Positions 1 to 11,293 of a DNA stretch of 64,000 nt are shown piece after piece; the first letter of the stretch is position 1; each line of letters starts with the position of its first letter. The notes under the pieces are model-generated. The model did no database searches. It was not told the DNA's origin and was given only the letters and a program-made list of their open reading frames with translations. Position numbers and translations under genes: made by a program. This DNA comes from Cryptomeria japonica. Taxonomy: Eukaryota; Streptophyta; Pinopsida; Cupressales; Cupressaceae. Location of the stretch: contig NC_081414.1 in assembly GCF_030272615.1 (NCBI RefSeq), positions 335,217,427 through 335,281,426 of the forward strand, written 5' to 3'.

Positions 1-209
1 AGATTGGTAATAGAAGAGGGAGGTTTGTGAGTAGTCACATGGGGTTTCAGACCCTTATCGCTTGTCTCTGTTAATTTATCTGCAATACTGGCTAGGTTTT
101 TCAATCGTTTAGAACCCTAACTCTTCTGCAACTAATTTTCCTGTGGACCACCATGTTCTCGCTCAGGTGACTCAACAAAAACAACCACCTCTATACTTTT
201 CTTCTTTGG

Positions 210-1056
210 CAACCTTTGTCTAATCCTACGACTTTTGAATTGGGGTTGATGAAGGCTCGGCACTTGGTTTAGCCAAGGTTTCACCTATGACTGGTGGAAT
301 GTCTTCGACAATAGGAGGGTTTGCAGTCATGGAAGCCCTAAATGACAAGGGTCCCTTAACAACCCCTTCTTGTGCTGGAATTTATCTTGCAATAGGGACA
401 TCATTTTCACCAAATCTTCTAATATCCTCAAATTCTCCTTAGGTCATTTGAGAAATGTCCCTTAGAGAATGTTTGAACAACAATTTAATCAAATCATGAT
501 GACTTACAGACCGTAGGCTACCTCTTCGTGTTTCTTCGACATTGATGGAAAGAAGGTTGTACAAAATATTTGGCACATTCATTCTCCACCCATGTCGTAA
601 ATGATTTAATAACTTAAAATGAATGGAATGCAAATTCGAATACCTACCCTCGCATGTCAGATACTTCATCACATGCAGCGTTGATAGCTCCCATGTCTCT
701 GGAAGAGATGTTCTCCTCGCCCCATGCTTGTCCACAATGAGAGGTCCATCCTCTGGATGAGTAAATTATGGAAGCGCGTTTCAGGAATCTTTGGTTTCAG
801 GAAATATTTCCCCATCTCTCAGCAACCCTGTAACTTCTAATATTCTCTCTTTCATGGCCACAACTCGTAGCCCTTTAACTGTAGCTTCACCATTGTTGAA
901 TGTCTGTGTGAAATCTCATGCAATTTATTCATTAAAATCCATTAACTTCAAGAAATAATCTATCCACCCACAATTTCAGAAATAAGGTTCACACAATTGA
1001 TCATTCAACAAAGCATCATGAATAATAGGTTCATGGCGTATGGGTGCACCTCCCAT
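210..1056 (-). pseudogene. Broken ORF downstream of element C integrase (unknown function)
   Basis: Reading minus from an ATG at 1056, a frame recurs with several stops down to about 210. Its longest clean piece is 98 codons (439-735) and includes DKHGARR, LPETWELSTLHVMKYLTCEG and HFKLLNHLRHG; the upstream piece has GEATVKGLRVVAMKERILEVTGL. I do not recognise a defined domain. It lies on the same strand as, and about 840 bp beyond, the integrase of element C, the place where Athila-type elements carry an extra env-position ORF. That assignment is positional inference only. It could also belong to another element, because the 3' LTR of C is not visible in the window. No signal peptide or membrane segment is evident in the clean piece. 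Confidence 0.45.
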
Positions 1057-1895
1057 GGCTACTTAAGCAAATAAATTCCTGCCACAACATCGAAAACACA
1101 GAATGTTGGAGCACTGCAAGACTTCAACATAAAACTATGAACTACCTTCTCAATTCACATTACCATATCATATACTGCGACCTTCTCTATATTTATTACA
1201 AATCTTTATTACAGGATATTTCATGGTACCCTGCAATAAGAATGGCGGCAGGAAAGTATGTTTGAGAAATATTTTAGGTGTAAACTACTGCAAGTTGTCA
1301 CATCAATCCTAAACTCTCTTTAAAATGAGTTCAAAAAGTTTAAAATTCATAGCACAAACTTTGAGTGACATGCTTGCATGACATGAGCAAGATGTGCAAT
1401 CATTAAACCTTTCAAATTTACCAGTAACACACCGCCCCCCAACCTTAGGTGACACATATGTCCACACATGTGGAAAAGGACCTTTACTTGGAAAAATTTA
1501 TTATGTGAATCACACATGATAATTTTCATAATGAATATATAAATGCATGTTTTAGAAGAATGGATAATATGCATACCTGGAAACGTGTGAATTAATGCAG
1601 TAACTGAACGGTCACTCAATCATTAAATATAGTGAGGTGAAGTGGTATGGAATGAAATGATGTAGAGAGGATATGTGATGACACGAAGATGGATAATTTA
1701 TTATGGAGAAAGGTATTCCCATAAGATGTGGAAATATTTATTATGGTTGTATGCAAAGAGTGGTTCAAGATTGTGGGACAGAGAGTCCCCCCGCATGAGC
1801 TGCAGGAACTGCGACATGTGGTTGCATGTCAAATTGTTGTAGGAATTCCACTTTAGTGACAAGTTTGTGATTCAAGCGCAATCTATGACCATTGA
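1057..1895. other. Non-coding 3' region of element C
   Basis: No supported gene. Short frames on either strand show no motif. A purine-rich run on the minus strand at 1432-1447 (plus-strand pyrimidines ccgccccccaacctt) resembles a polypurine tract, but the adjoining sequence does not match the 5' LTR of C at 31,293 and beyond, so no 3' LTR is called. Confidence 0.4.
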
Positions 1896-4620
1896 CTATA
1901 AGTTTAAACTAACAGGATCTATAGTTGCTAATTGTACGACTCCATTTTGAAAAACTTCAACAACTTTAGATGGACCCAGCCAATGTGTTTGCAACTTGCC
2001 CAGAGAATATTTATACCTAGAGTCATATAAAAATGCCCGGTCTCCAGAATTGAATTTTCTTCCTGTAATGTACTTGTCATGCCACTTAGTGTGCTGATTT
2101 TGAACAACTTCTATGTGTTGGAGAGCCATTTTCCTCATTTCATTGAGAGCATTCAGTTGCATGATTTAAGCTCTTTGTGCCTCAAATAGATTCATATTCA
2201 GGTACAGAGCTATCCTAAGAGTTTTATGCTCAAACTCAATAGGCATCATTTCTAGTATCTCATATACCATTTCAAAAGGAGTAAAACAAGTAGTTGTAAT
2301 CCATGTAGTTTTGTATGCCCAAATAGCTTCCGGTAGTCTGCTTGACTAGTCTTTCCTATGTAGAGCCACTGTCTTTGTTAGAATAGCCTCCAGCTCCCTA
2401 TTGGTGACTTCTACCTGACCATTGGCTTGAGGATGGTATGGGGTAGACTTATTATACTCATTGACCAAAGTTGTGATTAAGGTGGAAGTAAATTATGGCC
2501 CTTGATCTGTAACAATTTCTCTAGGTACTCCATATCTTGTAAAGATTTCTTCATAGAGGAATTCTGCTACCTTGTTATCTCTAGCATGCTTCATTGCTTT
2601 TGCTTCCACCCATTTTGTGACATAATTAGTGCATACTAGGATGTAGGATCTTTCATTTGAAGGAGGATCAATTGGTCCTACAAAGTCTAATCCCCATTTG
2701 TCAAATCGTGTAACCACCACTTGTGAATACAATGGCATATCATCAGATTTGGTAGGCCTCCCCATTCTCTGACACCTATCACATTTTCTAGTGTATTTGG
2801 TTGTATCTTTATGTAAGGTTGGTCAATAATATTATACATTAATAATTTTGATTATTGTTCTCTTGGTAGCAAAATGTCCTCCACGTGGCTCATCATGGCA
2901 AGCGTGAAGAATATCATAGGTTTCATCCTCTCTAACACATCTTCTTAGAATCTAATCTAGTCCTGTGTAAAATAGACAGTCTGCAATCCAAGAGAAATTA
3001 AATCTTTTCTCGAATAAGAGTCTTCTCTCTTTTGGAGAAAAGTGAGAAAGAATCTTGTTAGCAGCCAAATAATTTGCTATATCAGCATACCAGGGAGTCT
3101 GTACATTTATCAAGAACAGGTGTTTATCTGGGAAGAATCATCTATTGTTGCAGGAATATCTTGTAGCTGAAGCATAGAAAGATAATCCGCCGCTACATTG
3201 GCTTTCCCTGGTTTATCAATAAGTGTGATGTCAAACTCCTACATCAGCAACAACCATCGAACCAATCTTCCTATGATGGAAGATTTTTTCACAAGATATC
3301 ATATTATTGTGTGATCTGTGTGAACAAAAATTAGGTATCTTGTTATATAATGCTTGAATTTATTAAATGCATATATCACTGCCAACATCTCCTTTTCTAT
3401 AATAGTGTAGTTGAGTTCTGGCCCCTGTAAATTCTTGCTGATGAAATAAATTGCATTTTCCAAATTTCCTTCTTTCTATCCCATAATTGTACCTATAGCA
3501 TAGTCAAATGCATCCAGGTGAATATGGAAGGGCAATGACCAATTTGGGCCCTTGAGGATTGGTGCCTGAGTCAATGTTTTTTTAAGCTTCAAGAAAGCTT
3601 CATCACACATTGGGGTCCAATCAAATTCAACATCTTTGGACAATAGATAATATAAAGGTCTTGCCATTTTACTAGAGTCCTTGATAAACCTTCTATAATA
3701 CCCAACATGTCCAAGAAAAATTCTAACATCCTTTTGCTTGGTTGGAACATGAAGGTTAAGAGTGACCTCTATCTTTGGTGTATCAACCTGAATATCAACC
3801 TTAGAAATATGATTCCCTAGGACTATTCCTTCCTGCATCATCATGAAACATTTCTCACTATTTAGGGATAGACTGTAATCTTCACATCTTTGCAGTACTT
3901 TCATCAAATTATCCATTGCCTCTTCAAATTTTGAGCCATAAGTAGTAAAATCATCCATGTATATCTCCATCCAGTCATTTGAAATGTCTAAGAATATGCT
4001 AATGACAACTCTTTGGAAAGTAGCAGGAGCATTGCACAACCCAAAGGGAAGAACAGAGTAAGCATATGTTCCCCAAGGGCACGTGAATGTGGTCTTTCCC
4101 TGATCCTTTGGGGTTATTCTAATTTGATTGTAACCACTGAATCCATCCAAGAATGAAAAGTATTGTTTTCCTACCAAGGAATTGAACACTTGATCTACAA
4201 AGGGTAATGGAAAATGATCCTTCTTAGTTGCCAAGTTAAGTTCCCTGTAATCCACACAAACTCACCATTTACCTCCCTTATTAGGAACTATAACTAGAGG
4301 TTACACCCACTGACTATCTGATATAGGATAAATAAATCCAACATTTAACAATTTTTGCAATTCCTCCTTGACTATTTCTCTTAAGGCTAGATTAATCCTC
4401 CTTTGTGATTGTCTATCTGGTATGCATTATTCCTTAATATATATCCTATGGGTACACACTTTAGGATCTAACCCCCTCATGTCTTAGTAGTCCCATGCAA
4501 AAGCCAGTTTATGACATTGAAGTAGATCAACCAAGGTTTCCTTATGTGCCTCCATGAGCTGATTATTAATATTTAAATACTTGTTTGGAGCAACTTCTAC
4601 CTTGGTGGTTAGGTCGATTT
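1896..4620 (-). pseudogene. pol: Element C pol: RT, RNase H and integrase, degraded
   Basis: Minus-strand Ty3/gypsy pol in the usual order. RT lies at 3476-4255 plus upstream sequence to about 4620. Visible motifs are MDYRELN, FSFLDGFSGYNQI, LPFGLCNAPATF, the catalytic region IYMDDF, and EGIVLGNHIS. RNase H follows (about 3180-3475; NYTIIEKEMLAVIYAFNKF, VHTDH). Integrase has a frameshifted zinc-binding start (about 2766-2960), a core with WGLDFVGPI and EIVTDQGP, YHPQANGQVE near 2420, and a C-terminal domain (1896-2162) with WLGPSKVVEVF. Several in-frame stops and at least one frameshift break it, so it is inactive. The YMDDF RT type and lack of a chromodomain point to the Athila/Tat group. 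The 5' continuation (gag, protease) is at 28,434-30,941, separated by the insertion of element A at 4693. Confidence 0.9.
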
Positions 4621-4688
4621 GGGTCGCTTTAGTGAGAAAAGAAGTGTGGACCTCCTATGGTAACAAGGTGTGCAATATATCTATGGCT

Positions 4689-4693
4689 GTAGG
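4689..4693. repeat. Target-site duplication of element A (left copy)
   Basis: gtagg immediately left of the TG of the left LTR. The right copy is gcagg at 28,429-28,433, differing by one transition. Removing element A rejoins the protease and RT parts of element C. Confidence 0.75.
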
Positions 4694-5459
4694 TGTTTGT
4701 GGTAAAAATGGAAACAACAATATTGAAAGACTAAATGAATTCAACCACAAAACCCTAGCCTAACGACAACAAAGATCGACCATAACATATGAAGATTACC
4801 TAAGACAATGCAAATCAAATGAAATCACAAAGATTATACCATCACATGTCTAATAGGGTTTGGATTTCCATTCTTCCTATCTCCATTGATCTTGCTTGAT
4901 ATATTTGCTCTCAGATTTTATGTGTGCACAAGAGCTCAACAAAGAATGGAAATGTCGTTGCAAGTAGGCTTGATCGCATGTGAAAATTTGAAAGCGTAGT
5001 TGGGGGTTGATAATGAAGGAAGCATCTCCTTATATAGAAGACACTATAAGAAATGGAGGGATAAGATTGAGAGGTGTAAAAGATAAATGGTCGACTAAGA
5101 TTAGAGGGTAGGTAGAGAAAATAAGAAAATAATGAGAGGGTAGGTAGTGTAGGAATTAAGAGATGAATGACATGTGTCATGGGTAGAAAAGGTTAATGAA
5201 TTAATAAAATAAATAAAGATTTATTTAATTAATAGAGGAAGTGGGATCAATTAAATAAATAAAAGTAATTATTTAATATAGGAAAAGGAAAATTTAAATA
5301 AATAAAAGTATTTATTTAAATGAGAAATAAGGCTAGAAGAGGATAAATGAATTAATTAAATAAATAAAGATTCATTTAATTAATAGAAGAATTAGGCTAA
5401 AATAATTAAATAAATAAAAATATTTATTTAATTAGACATGACAATTTTAGGTGTCTACA
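4694..5459 (-). repeat. Element A 3' LTR
   Basis: Same length and sequence as 27,663-28,428. In element orientation it begins TGTAGACACCTAAAATTGTC and ends in ACA after a run matching CCATTTTTACCA. The first ~250 bp (5200-5459) are built of short AT-rich pieces such as taaataaataaa, partly repeated. It lies directly against the purine tract at 5460-5472. Confidence 0.9.
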
Positions 5460-5472
5460 TTTTGCCCCTCTT
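5460..5472 (-). other. Polypurine tract of element A
   Basis: Minus strand reads AAAGAGGGGCAAA immediately before the TGTAGACACC start of the 3' LTR, the position of the plus-strand primer for reverse transcription. Confidence 0.8.
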
Positions 5473-5949
5473 TGAGACAATGCAACTTTTTGCGTTGTTT
5501 CAAAGAAGATAAGATGAAGTGATACAAAGTTGCCTCAAGATGGGAATGATATTCCCCCTCGAGAGATTGGATGAAAATGTCTGAAAATATCACAGACAAT
5601 CTCTTGATAATAAAGAAAGGCTAGAATGGACTGACAAGATAGAGTGACAGAGTCACGAGATAAAGAAGACTGACTCGGGAAACTAGAGCTAGGGTAGTCT
5701 ATAAGATAGACTACGAGGGAAAACATCCTCATTGTCATCCACGCATCTAAGAGATAAGAGTGCAGAGAGAGCATAGAGCAGTCAGTAGCGATGGCATTGG
5801 TGCATAGATTCGATCGTGTTCGCCGATATTAGAGGCCAGCAAATGCAGGAGAGCTGGTGAGTACCACAAAACCTCCTTGTACTTTGTTACATTAATTATT
5901 GTCATAAATGCATGTCAAGTAGGTCAATAAATGCACATTAGGCATGTAT

Positions 5950-6230
5950 AGAAAAATGTCAAGTGGGGGGAAAAATGTCAAGGGGCGTCTGCGTTGCTGT
6001 TAGGCGCGTTTGGGTAGGATAGGTGCGTTTGTGTTTGTGCCAGGGATGTCTATGATTTTAGTAGCGTTTGTGTTCAATACGAGTGCGTATGTGTATTTCA
6101 AGCATGCTTATGCAAGACAGGCACATCTGTACCGAACAGAGGCACGTCTGTGTAGGGCAGACACGTTTGTGAAGTATACAAGCATGTTTGCATCATGAAT
6201 GCGTGTTTATGTCTTCAAGGTCAAATTGAC
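5950..6230 (+). repeat. Degenerate gcgtttgtg array upstream of the antisense ORF
   Basis: About ten variants of gcgtttgtg/acgtctgtg/gcgtatgtg spaced roughly 20-30 bp, for example near 6006, 6024, 6064, 6082, 6145, 6166 and 6200. The same motif occurs in the 5' leader of element A (27,360-27,560) on the opposite strand. No protein function is proposed; short frames through it are repeat artefacts. Confidence 0.6.
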
Positions 6231-6542
6231 AGTTCTGTGATAAACATACATTGTCGATTGGATAAGCTGCCGAGAGGATACACTCAAGCAGGTCCTCTAG
6301 GGAAGACTAGGGTATCAGATAGGGCTAGGATTGACAATTATGTGATAAAACATACGTTTCCAATCAGGAAACTACTCAAGAGGACACACTCATGCAGAGC
6401 CCTAGGATAGGATAGATCAAGGCACTTTGTGATGAACAGGGAGTACCATAGAAATTGACAATTATGTGATAGAACATACGTTGCCAATTGAATTAGGCTG
6501 AAATTGACAATTTTGTGATAGAACATACGTTGTCAATTGGAT
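6226..6542 (+). repeat. Four copies of a hairpin-forming repeat
   Basis: Core gacaattNtgtgatagaacatacgttgNcaattg recurs near 6228, 6332, 6457 and 6506. In the last copy the arms are AATTGACAA and TTGTCAATT around a ~20-nt loop. The second copy begins GATTG and ends CAATC, so its outer pair still matches. Between copies lie cactcaag-rich spacers and another shared motif, cactttgtgatgaacagggagtacca. Confidence 0.7.
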
Positions 6543-6593
6543 AAGCTACTCAAGAGGATACACTCAAGTAGATGCCCAAAAAGATAAAAGCAA

Positions 6594-6781
6594 CACTTTG
6601 TGATGAACATGGAATGCTACTAGAATAGAGTGCCATATGATAGATATAAGTACTAGGATAAAAAACAACACTTTGTGATGAACATGGAGTACCACTAGGA
6701 TTAAGTGCCATATGATAGATATAAGCACTGGGATAAAAAGTAGCACTTTGTGATGAACAAAGAGTACTACTAGGATTGACA
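6594..6781 (+). repeat. 75-bp tandem repeat, 2.5 copies
   Basis: Units start with cactttgtgatgaaca at 6594, 6669 and 6744 (third partial), continuing with gtgccatatgatagatata and an ataaaaa run. A further lone copy of the unit head is at 6423. Tandem repeats between the coding region and the 3' LTR are known in Tat-group elements, where they can seed satellites. Confidence 0.85.
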
Positions 6782-6869
6782 CAGTTGATTTGCTTGACTA
6801 TAGGAGGACCTACCGATGCTGGAGTCATGGGAGAGATTCCCTTCGACTTAGTACTTACTAGCAGAACTA

Positions 6870-8697
6870 ACATTCGAGGTTAGAGCAGCACTGGAGGCTA
6901 TGGCCTTATGATACATTATGTATGTGCCTGAGTTTCGGGTGAACATGGGATTGTTGACTGCATTAGTTGAGAGATGGCACTCAGTGACATGTACATTTCA
7001 TTTGTCAATGGGTGAGATGACAGTCACCTTGGAGGATGTATATAGGATACTGATTGATGGGGAGTTAGTTCCTTATGATCAAGATGGAGACAGGGATGTA
7101 GTGAGATGAGTGTTTCAAGATCCGGGACTAGAGATGAGGGTTGGACATGTGGCGTGGGACACTATGATAGCTACAGGATTGGTGCTACTGGCGGTATTGG
7201 TAGGATTTATCAGTGGGTTCCTTTGTTCGGACAGGGTGACACGAGGGTTGGAAGTGGGATGGGGGAGGACACTGGAGACATTAGTGACTGAGCACACTAG
7301 GTTTGCATGGGGACCATGTCTGCTGACGCACTTGTACTATGAGTTACATCAATTTGTGTATCATGGATCAACATGATTAGGATGCAGAGTGACATTGTTG
7401 CAAGTATGGGCATATGAGCATCTGTCGGTTGCCCGTCTGATACACTTTAGAGGCAGGGGACATGGATGCAATTTTGTACACCTGTATGATATGATTACAT
7501 CATAGCCATGGATTATGAGGCTAGAGTATTGGCGCAGGGTTATTGATGAAGTAGATAGTGTGGTATGGAGGCCTTACTGAGACTATGAGGAGTGGGAGGA
7601 TGATGTAGTGGAGCTGCCATACATATTCATGAGCAGGTATCTGATAGGGAGGACACCATATATTATTGAGCAGTAGTTGATTGATAGGGTATGCATGCAG
7701 TTTGACAGGATACAGTGGATGCCACGGGGGTCAGAGATGTATGCATAGACAGTGAGGGATCAAGTGCATTTAGGGCCATTATTGTCATATGATCAGGTTG
7801 TGACACAAATTCTAGAGAGGGTTCTCATGCCTTGGGATATATGGGCAGATGTAGAGGATGCAGGGATGGATGCAGAGTACACTGCATATTAGGGAGAGCA
7901 TCTGTTTCCACTGCTGATGGATCTAGGGGAGTCGATGGAGGGTGATGGAGATGATAGTTGGGATGGTGGAGGTAGAGGCCAATGATAGAGGTGGGGCGCA
8001 GTGATAGAGAGGAGAGTGGCTCATAGGAGAGAGGATGGAGAGGAGAGACAGGCTCATGTAGTGAGGGGTAGAGGTGGATTTCCATTACAAGTGTTAGCAA
8101 CATAGGTTCCCAGATAGGTACAGGGATGGGGATAGGGACAGGAGCAGCCGCATGAGCAAGGTGAGGGGAGAGAGGAGGAGGATGAGCTATTATCCTTGAA
8201 GGAGATCTGCCAGGGACAGGCAGATGAGATCCAGTATTTGGAGCGATATATAGCTAGACTCAGGAGACAACTAAGGGATACTAAGCGGGAGAGAGATTAG
8301 GCTATCCAACGCTATACCAAGGCTGAAACAACACTAAGGGCAGGGAGGTAGGCAGCAGAGGACATAGGAGCCTGATACGCCTATGTTCTATGGGTAAGGG
8401 AGGAGATAGCCTAATGGCGAGACCTATACTATGGAGTGGTACCACCAGATCAGCAAACTAGGAGCTTCTGGAGACTGTTGCTGACTACGACGACCACTGG
8501 AGAGAGAGACAGGAGATAGGCGTCTACTGGTGGGGTCATGGGTCCTCCACCACCACCAGATAGAGGGGGTAGGAGAGATGATCCTGGGGTGGGTCCTTCT
8601 AGGGCTCAAACTCCATCAAGGCTAGCCACCTCTGAGGGAGGGAGTTCATCATAGTCTTAGAGGGCTCCCTATGTATCAGTTTTGTACCATTTTGTAT
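6870..8697 (+). pseudogene. Antisense plant mobile domain (PMD) ORF of element A
   Basis: One reading frame (frame of 6918) runs for 1.8 kb opposite to the gag/protease strand. It is interrupted by about 20 stops, nearly all TGA or TAG, with no frameshift that I see. Recognisable PMD-family segments are LLTALVERWHSVTCTFHL, GEMTVTLEDVYRIL, FAWGPCLLTHLYYELHQF, LQVWAYEHLSVA, YWRRVIDEVDSVVWRPY and MSRYLIGRTPYIIE. The region after about 7900 is low-complexity and charged, then a probable coiled coil (ADEIQYLERYIARLRRQL), then a proline/glycine-rich tail (GPPPPPDRGG). The family is known from plant host proteins, related to silencing factors of the MAIN type, and from transposable elements. Here it sits in the position of the antisense extra ORFs described in Tat elements. 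It cannot make a full protein now. Confidence 0.85.
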
Positions 8698-9706
8698 GAT
8701 GATGTAGACACCTTCGGGTGATTGTAGCCATATATTTTTGACATCATTGTATCATGACACTTGTGATTTTGATATATATATATGAGATGATTCATCCTTG
8801 CCGCAGCTATATGCATGTGTACCTATGTGATGTATGTTTCTATGTGATGCTTCTATATGTTTTATGATGTTTAGGATATGGATGCAAATATGTACATGAT
8901 GAAATGCAATATTTTTTTTCTTTTCTTGGGTTTTTAATATGTCATGCAAATGCAAATGTGAATGTATGAAATGTAGATGAATATGATAATGCAAATAACT
9001 ATTTACATGATGAGAATGTAAAATGTGCTAACATGTGTTGTGTGCAGGATATGGTGCAATTGTGATATCTATATGTATGAAATGCTAATATGTGGTAATG
9101 CAGGTGCAACTACATGAAATGACAATATTTTTGGTGTGTCATTATACTTAGTCATGTGATAGCAGTCTACACAGACTCAGGAAGGACAATGGAGGTCAAT
9201 CAAGAAAGGGGAATGGAAGATAGAAGATATGAAAGTGAAAGAGCTTTTTGTGTATTATCATCATTTAGCTTTATTATGGCAAGTAGGTTATGACAATCCA
9301 GATATATGTTCGAACTAGAAAGTCATTGTACCTATTTGCATGGAGATCAGACAAACGCAAACAAGGATTGCCCCAGTTCACACTAGCCTCATAGTGTCCT
9401 TATATCCTTGGACAAGTCATAGCATTACTAAGAGATAATCCACAGACAACAAAGAAAAATAGGTGACGATACCCCATCCTCGCCTTTCTAGTCAAAGACA
9501 TCCTAGTGATAGATTCTCTAGTCAGAGACATCTCGAAAAAGCTAAAGACGTGTCACCAAAAGATAAAATCAAAAGAAAACCAAGACTCGACACCAACATC
9601 TACTATAGTCCTCAAGTTTAGTGTTTCTTGTCACTTGTATAAGTCTATTTGATTGTGGTCACAATGTTTACTTTCACAAAAGGATAGATAGAACTGAACC
9701 ATAACG
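8698..9706. other. Non-coding spacer of element A
   Basis: AT-rich, with many atgcaaat/atgtgat pieces (8760-9130) and a stretch 9170-9640 without a supported frame. Nothing recognisable beyond element-internal DNA. Confidence 0.5.
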
Positions 9707-10138
9707 TTGTCTGAGTCTGTTGAAAGATTTGATTTGTTGAAGCCCATTATTGCTATTGTGTCTCATCTGAAATTGGCTAAATCCATGAAACTGATACTTT
9801 ATTGCAGAGAAGATGGAACTTTATTGCGGATTGGCGGTGCAAATGTTGCTTTATTGTGGATTGTGCGCAGATGGACTGAAGAAAACTGGAAGAAACTGTA
9901 CTCCTTGGAATGTGTGATGCTCTTAGTTCCACACCCATCACTAGATGTAGGATTTGCCTTAGCCACAGATAGGAGTGGATTTATTATGGACGGAAAGGGT
10001 TGTGAGTGTGTGCAAGGTGAAAGGATGAAATGGAATCCTAAAGGAGGGAGGAGCAATGTCTCTACACATGGCGTCGGTGACCCGGTTTTCACCATGGTAC
10101 TTGCCCAGGGCACCATCAAAGTGGTTTTCACCAAGTAA
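9707..10138 (+). CDS. Unassigned 143-codon ORF in element A
   Basis: Open for 143 codons on the plus strand, antisense to the integrase of element A. The first shown residue needs a non-ATG start (ctg); the first ATG within the frame is at about 9785. The protein contains LLWIVRRWTEENWKKLYSLE and ends GDPVFTMVLAQGTIKVVFTK. I do not recognise a family. The opposite strand is open for 111 codons over the same stretch and would follow the integrase stop, so this may be untranslated element sequence that stays open by chance. A (T)n/(ttta)n run follows at 10,140-10,200. Kept as a low-confidence hypothetical. Confidence 0.2.
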   Translation: MSESVERFDLLKPIIAIVSHLKLAKSMKLILYCREDGTLLRIGGANVALLWIVRRWTEENWKKLYSLECVMLLVPHPSLDVGFALATDRSGFIMDGKGCECVQGERMKWNPKGGRSNVSTHGVGDPVFTMVLAQGTIKVVFTK

Positions 10139-10204
10139 CAATTTTTTATTTTTATGATTTTTTATTTATTTATTTATTTTTATTTTTTGTATTTTTGAAA
10201 TAGG

Positions 10205-10580
10205 ATACTCTGAAGAGCTATGTGTAAAACCTGCAAAGGTGCATGTTGTTGATAGGATCCTCCAAAGGTTCACCCTTTGTGGTTGAGAGCTAATATGCAC
10301 CAGATCCATAGGTTGCTATAATGATGTAAGGACCAAGCCAATTTGGTTCGAATTTGCCCTTCTCTCAATCTTGCTGATTTTTGGGATTTTCTTTGAGAAC
10401 TAAGTCACCCACCTCAAATGTATGGGCTTAACCTTTTGATTGTAGTTGCATTGTTCCTTGACTAAATGATGTGTAGCTTGAGTGACTGTCTTCCTTGATA
10501 AAGGAACTGAGATAGAATTACTAATGTGTGGACTACGTTTGCCCATATGTGTGTCACCTAAAGAAGTTTGGGCATCCTTG
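10205..10580 (-). pseudogene. Element A integrase C-terminal fragment
   Basis: Reading minus from the insertion point of element B, the frame shows TVTQATHHLVKEQCNYNQKV, then after a stop and small shift GKFEPNWLGPYIIIATYGSG, and EDPINNMHLCRFYT at the end. These match the typical end of Tat-type integrases (the GPY/F-like region before the pol stop). Only this tail exists; the zinc-binding and catalytic parts are missing from the element. The frame crosses the B target site without interruption into 21,885 and beyond (NGASLKDFV joined to IKDAQTS). Confidence 0.75.
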
Positions 10581-10585
10581 ATAAC
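10581..10585. repeat. Target-site duplication of element B (left)
   Basis: ATAAC directly before the TG of the 5' LTR; identical ATAAC at 21,880-21,884 directly after the 3' LTR. Confidence 0.95.
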
Positions 10586-11246
10586 TGTCATGAATCGTTT
10601 TATTTAATAATGTGCAATTTAAAGATGTAATGTGATTTTGAAATTTTAAAATAGATTAGATCATTCATAATCTAGTATGAGGAAATATAGTATGCTTTTT
10701 ACTCCTGCCATTGATATGAAATTCAACATTTAATATTCTTTTGGGTTTGTCAATACTGATAATTTTTTGAGTGCAAGTAATGCAGGATGAGGTGAAGGAG
10801 GTCAAAGGCGAGAACACGAATCAGGTAGAATTACTTTTAAATAAACGACTTTGATGGAAAAGGGAATCTCTCACACACCACAGTAGAAAAGTTTGTTTGT
10901 GCATTTGTGACTTCTTCAATGTATGATTTTGTATTAGAAACAAAATGATGTGAGTAATTAGTAATCGTTACATTGATTTCGTCTATAAAAGCGAAAATTA
11001 GTTTGCTATTTAGAGTTATGAAATTTATCAACTTAACGTTCTTTATTAAGATGATTTAATGTTCTAGAAAAAGAGAATGCAAATATAATTTCATTTATGA
11101 TTGATGTGTTTTAAATTATATGGAATTTGTATGCATGAAATTTCAATAATTGTTTTATAAGCTGTCTTATTTTAAAAGTGATTAAGATAATTTTTATTTT
11201 CAAATTGAAATATTATGTCTCAAATATTCTTGTTCATGATTTAAGG

Positions 11247-11293
<47 letters not shown>

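Noticed and set aside
1432-1447. Purine-rich run like a polypurine tract for element C
   Set aside because: The adjoining sequence does not match the 5' LTR at 31,293 and would put the 210-1056 ORF inside an LTR.
6010-6410. Two plus-strand frames of 62 and 71 codons
   Set aside because: They translate the gcgtttgtg array and hairpin repeats.
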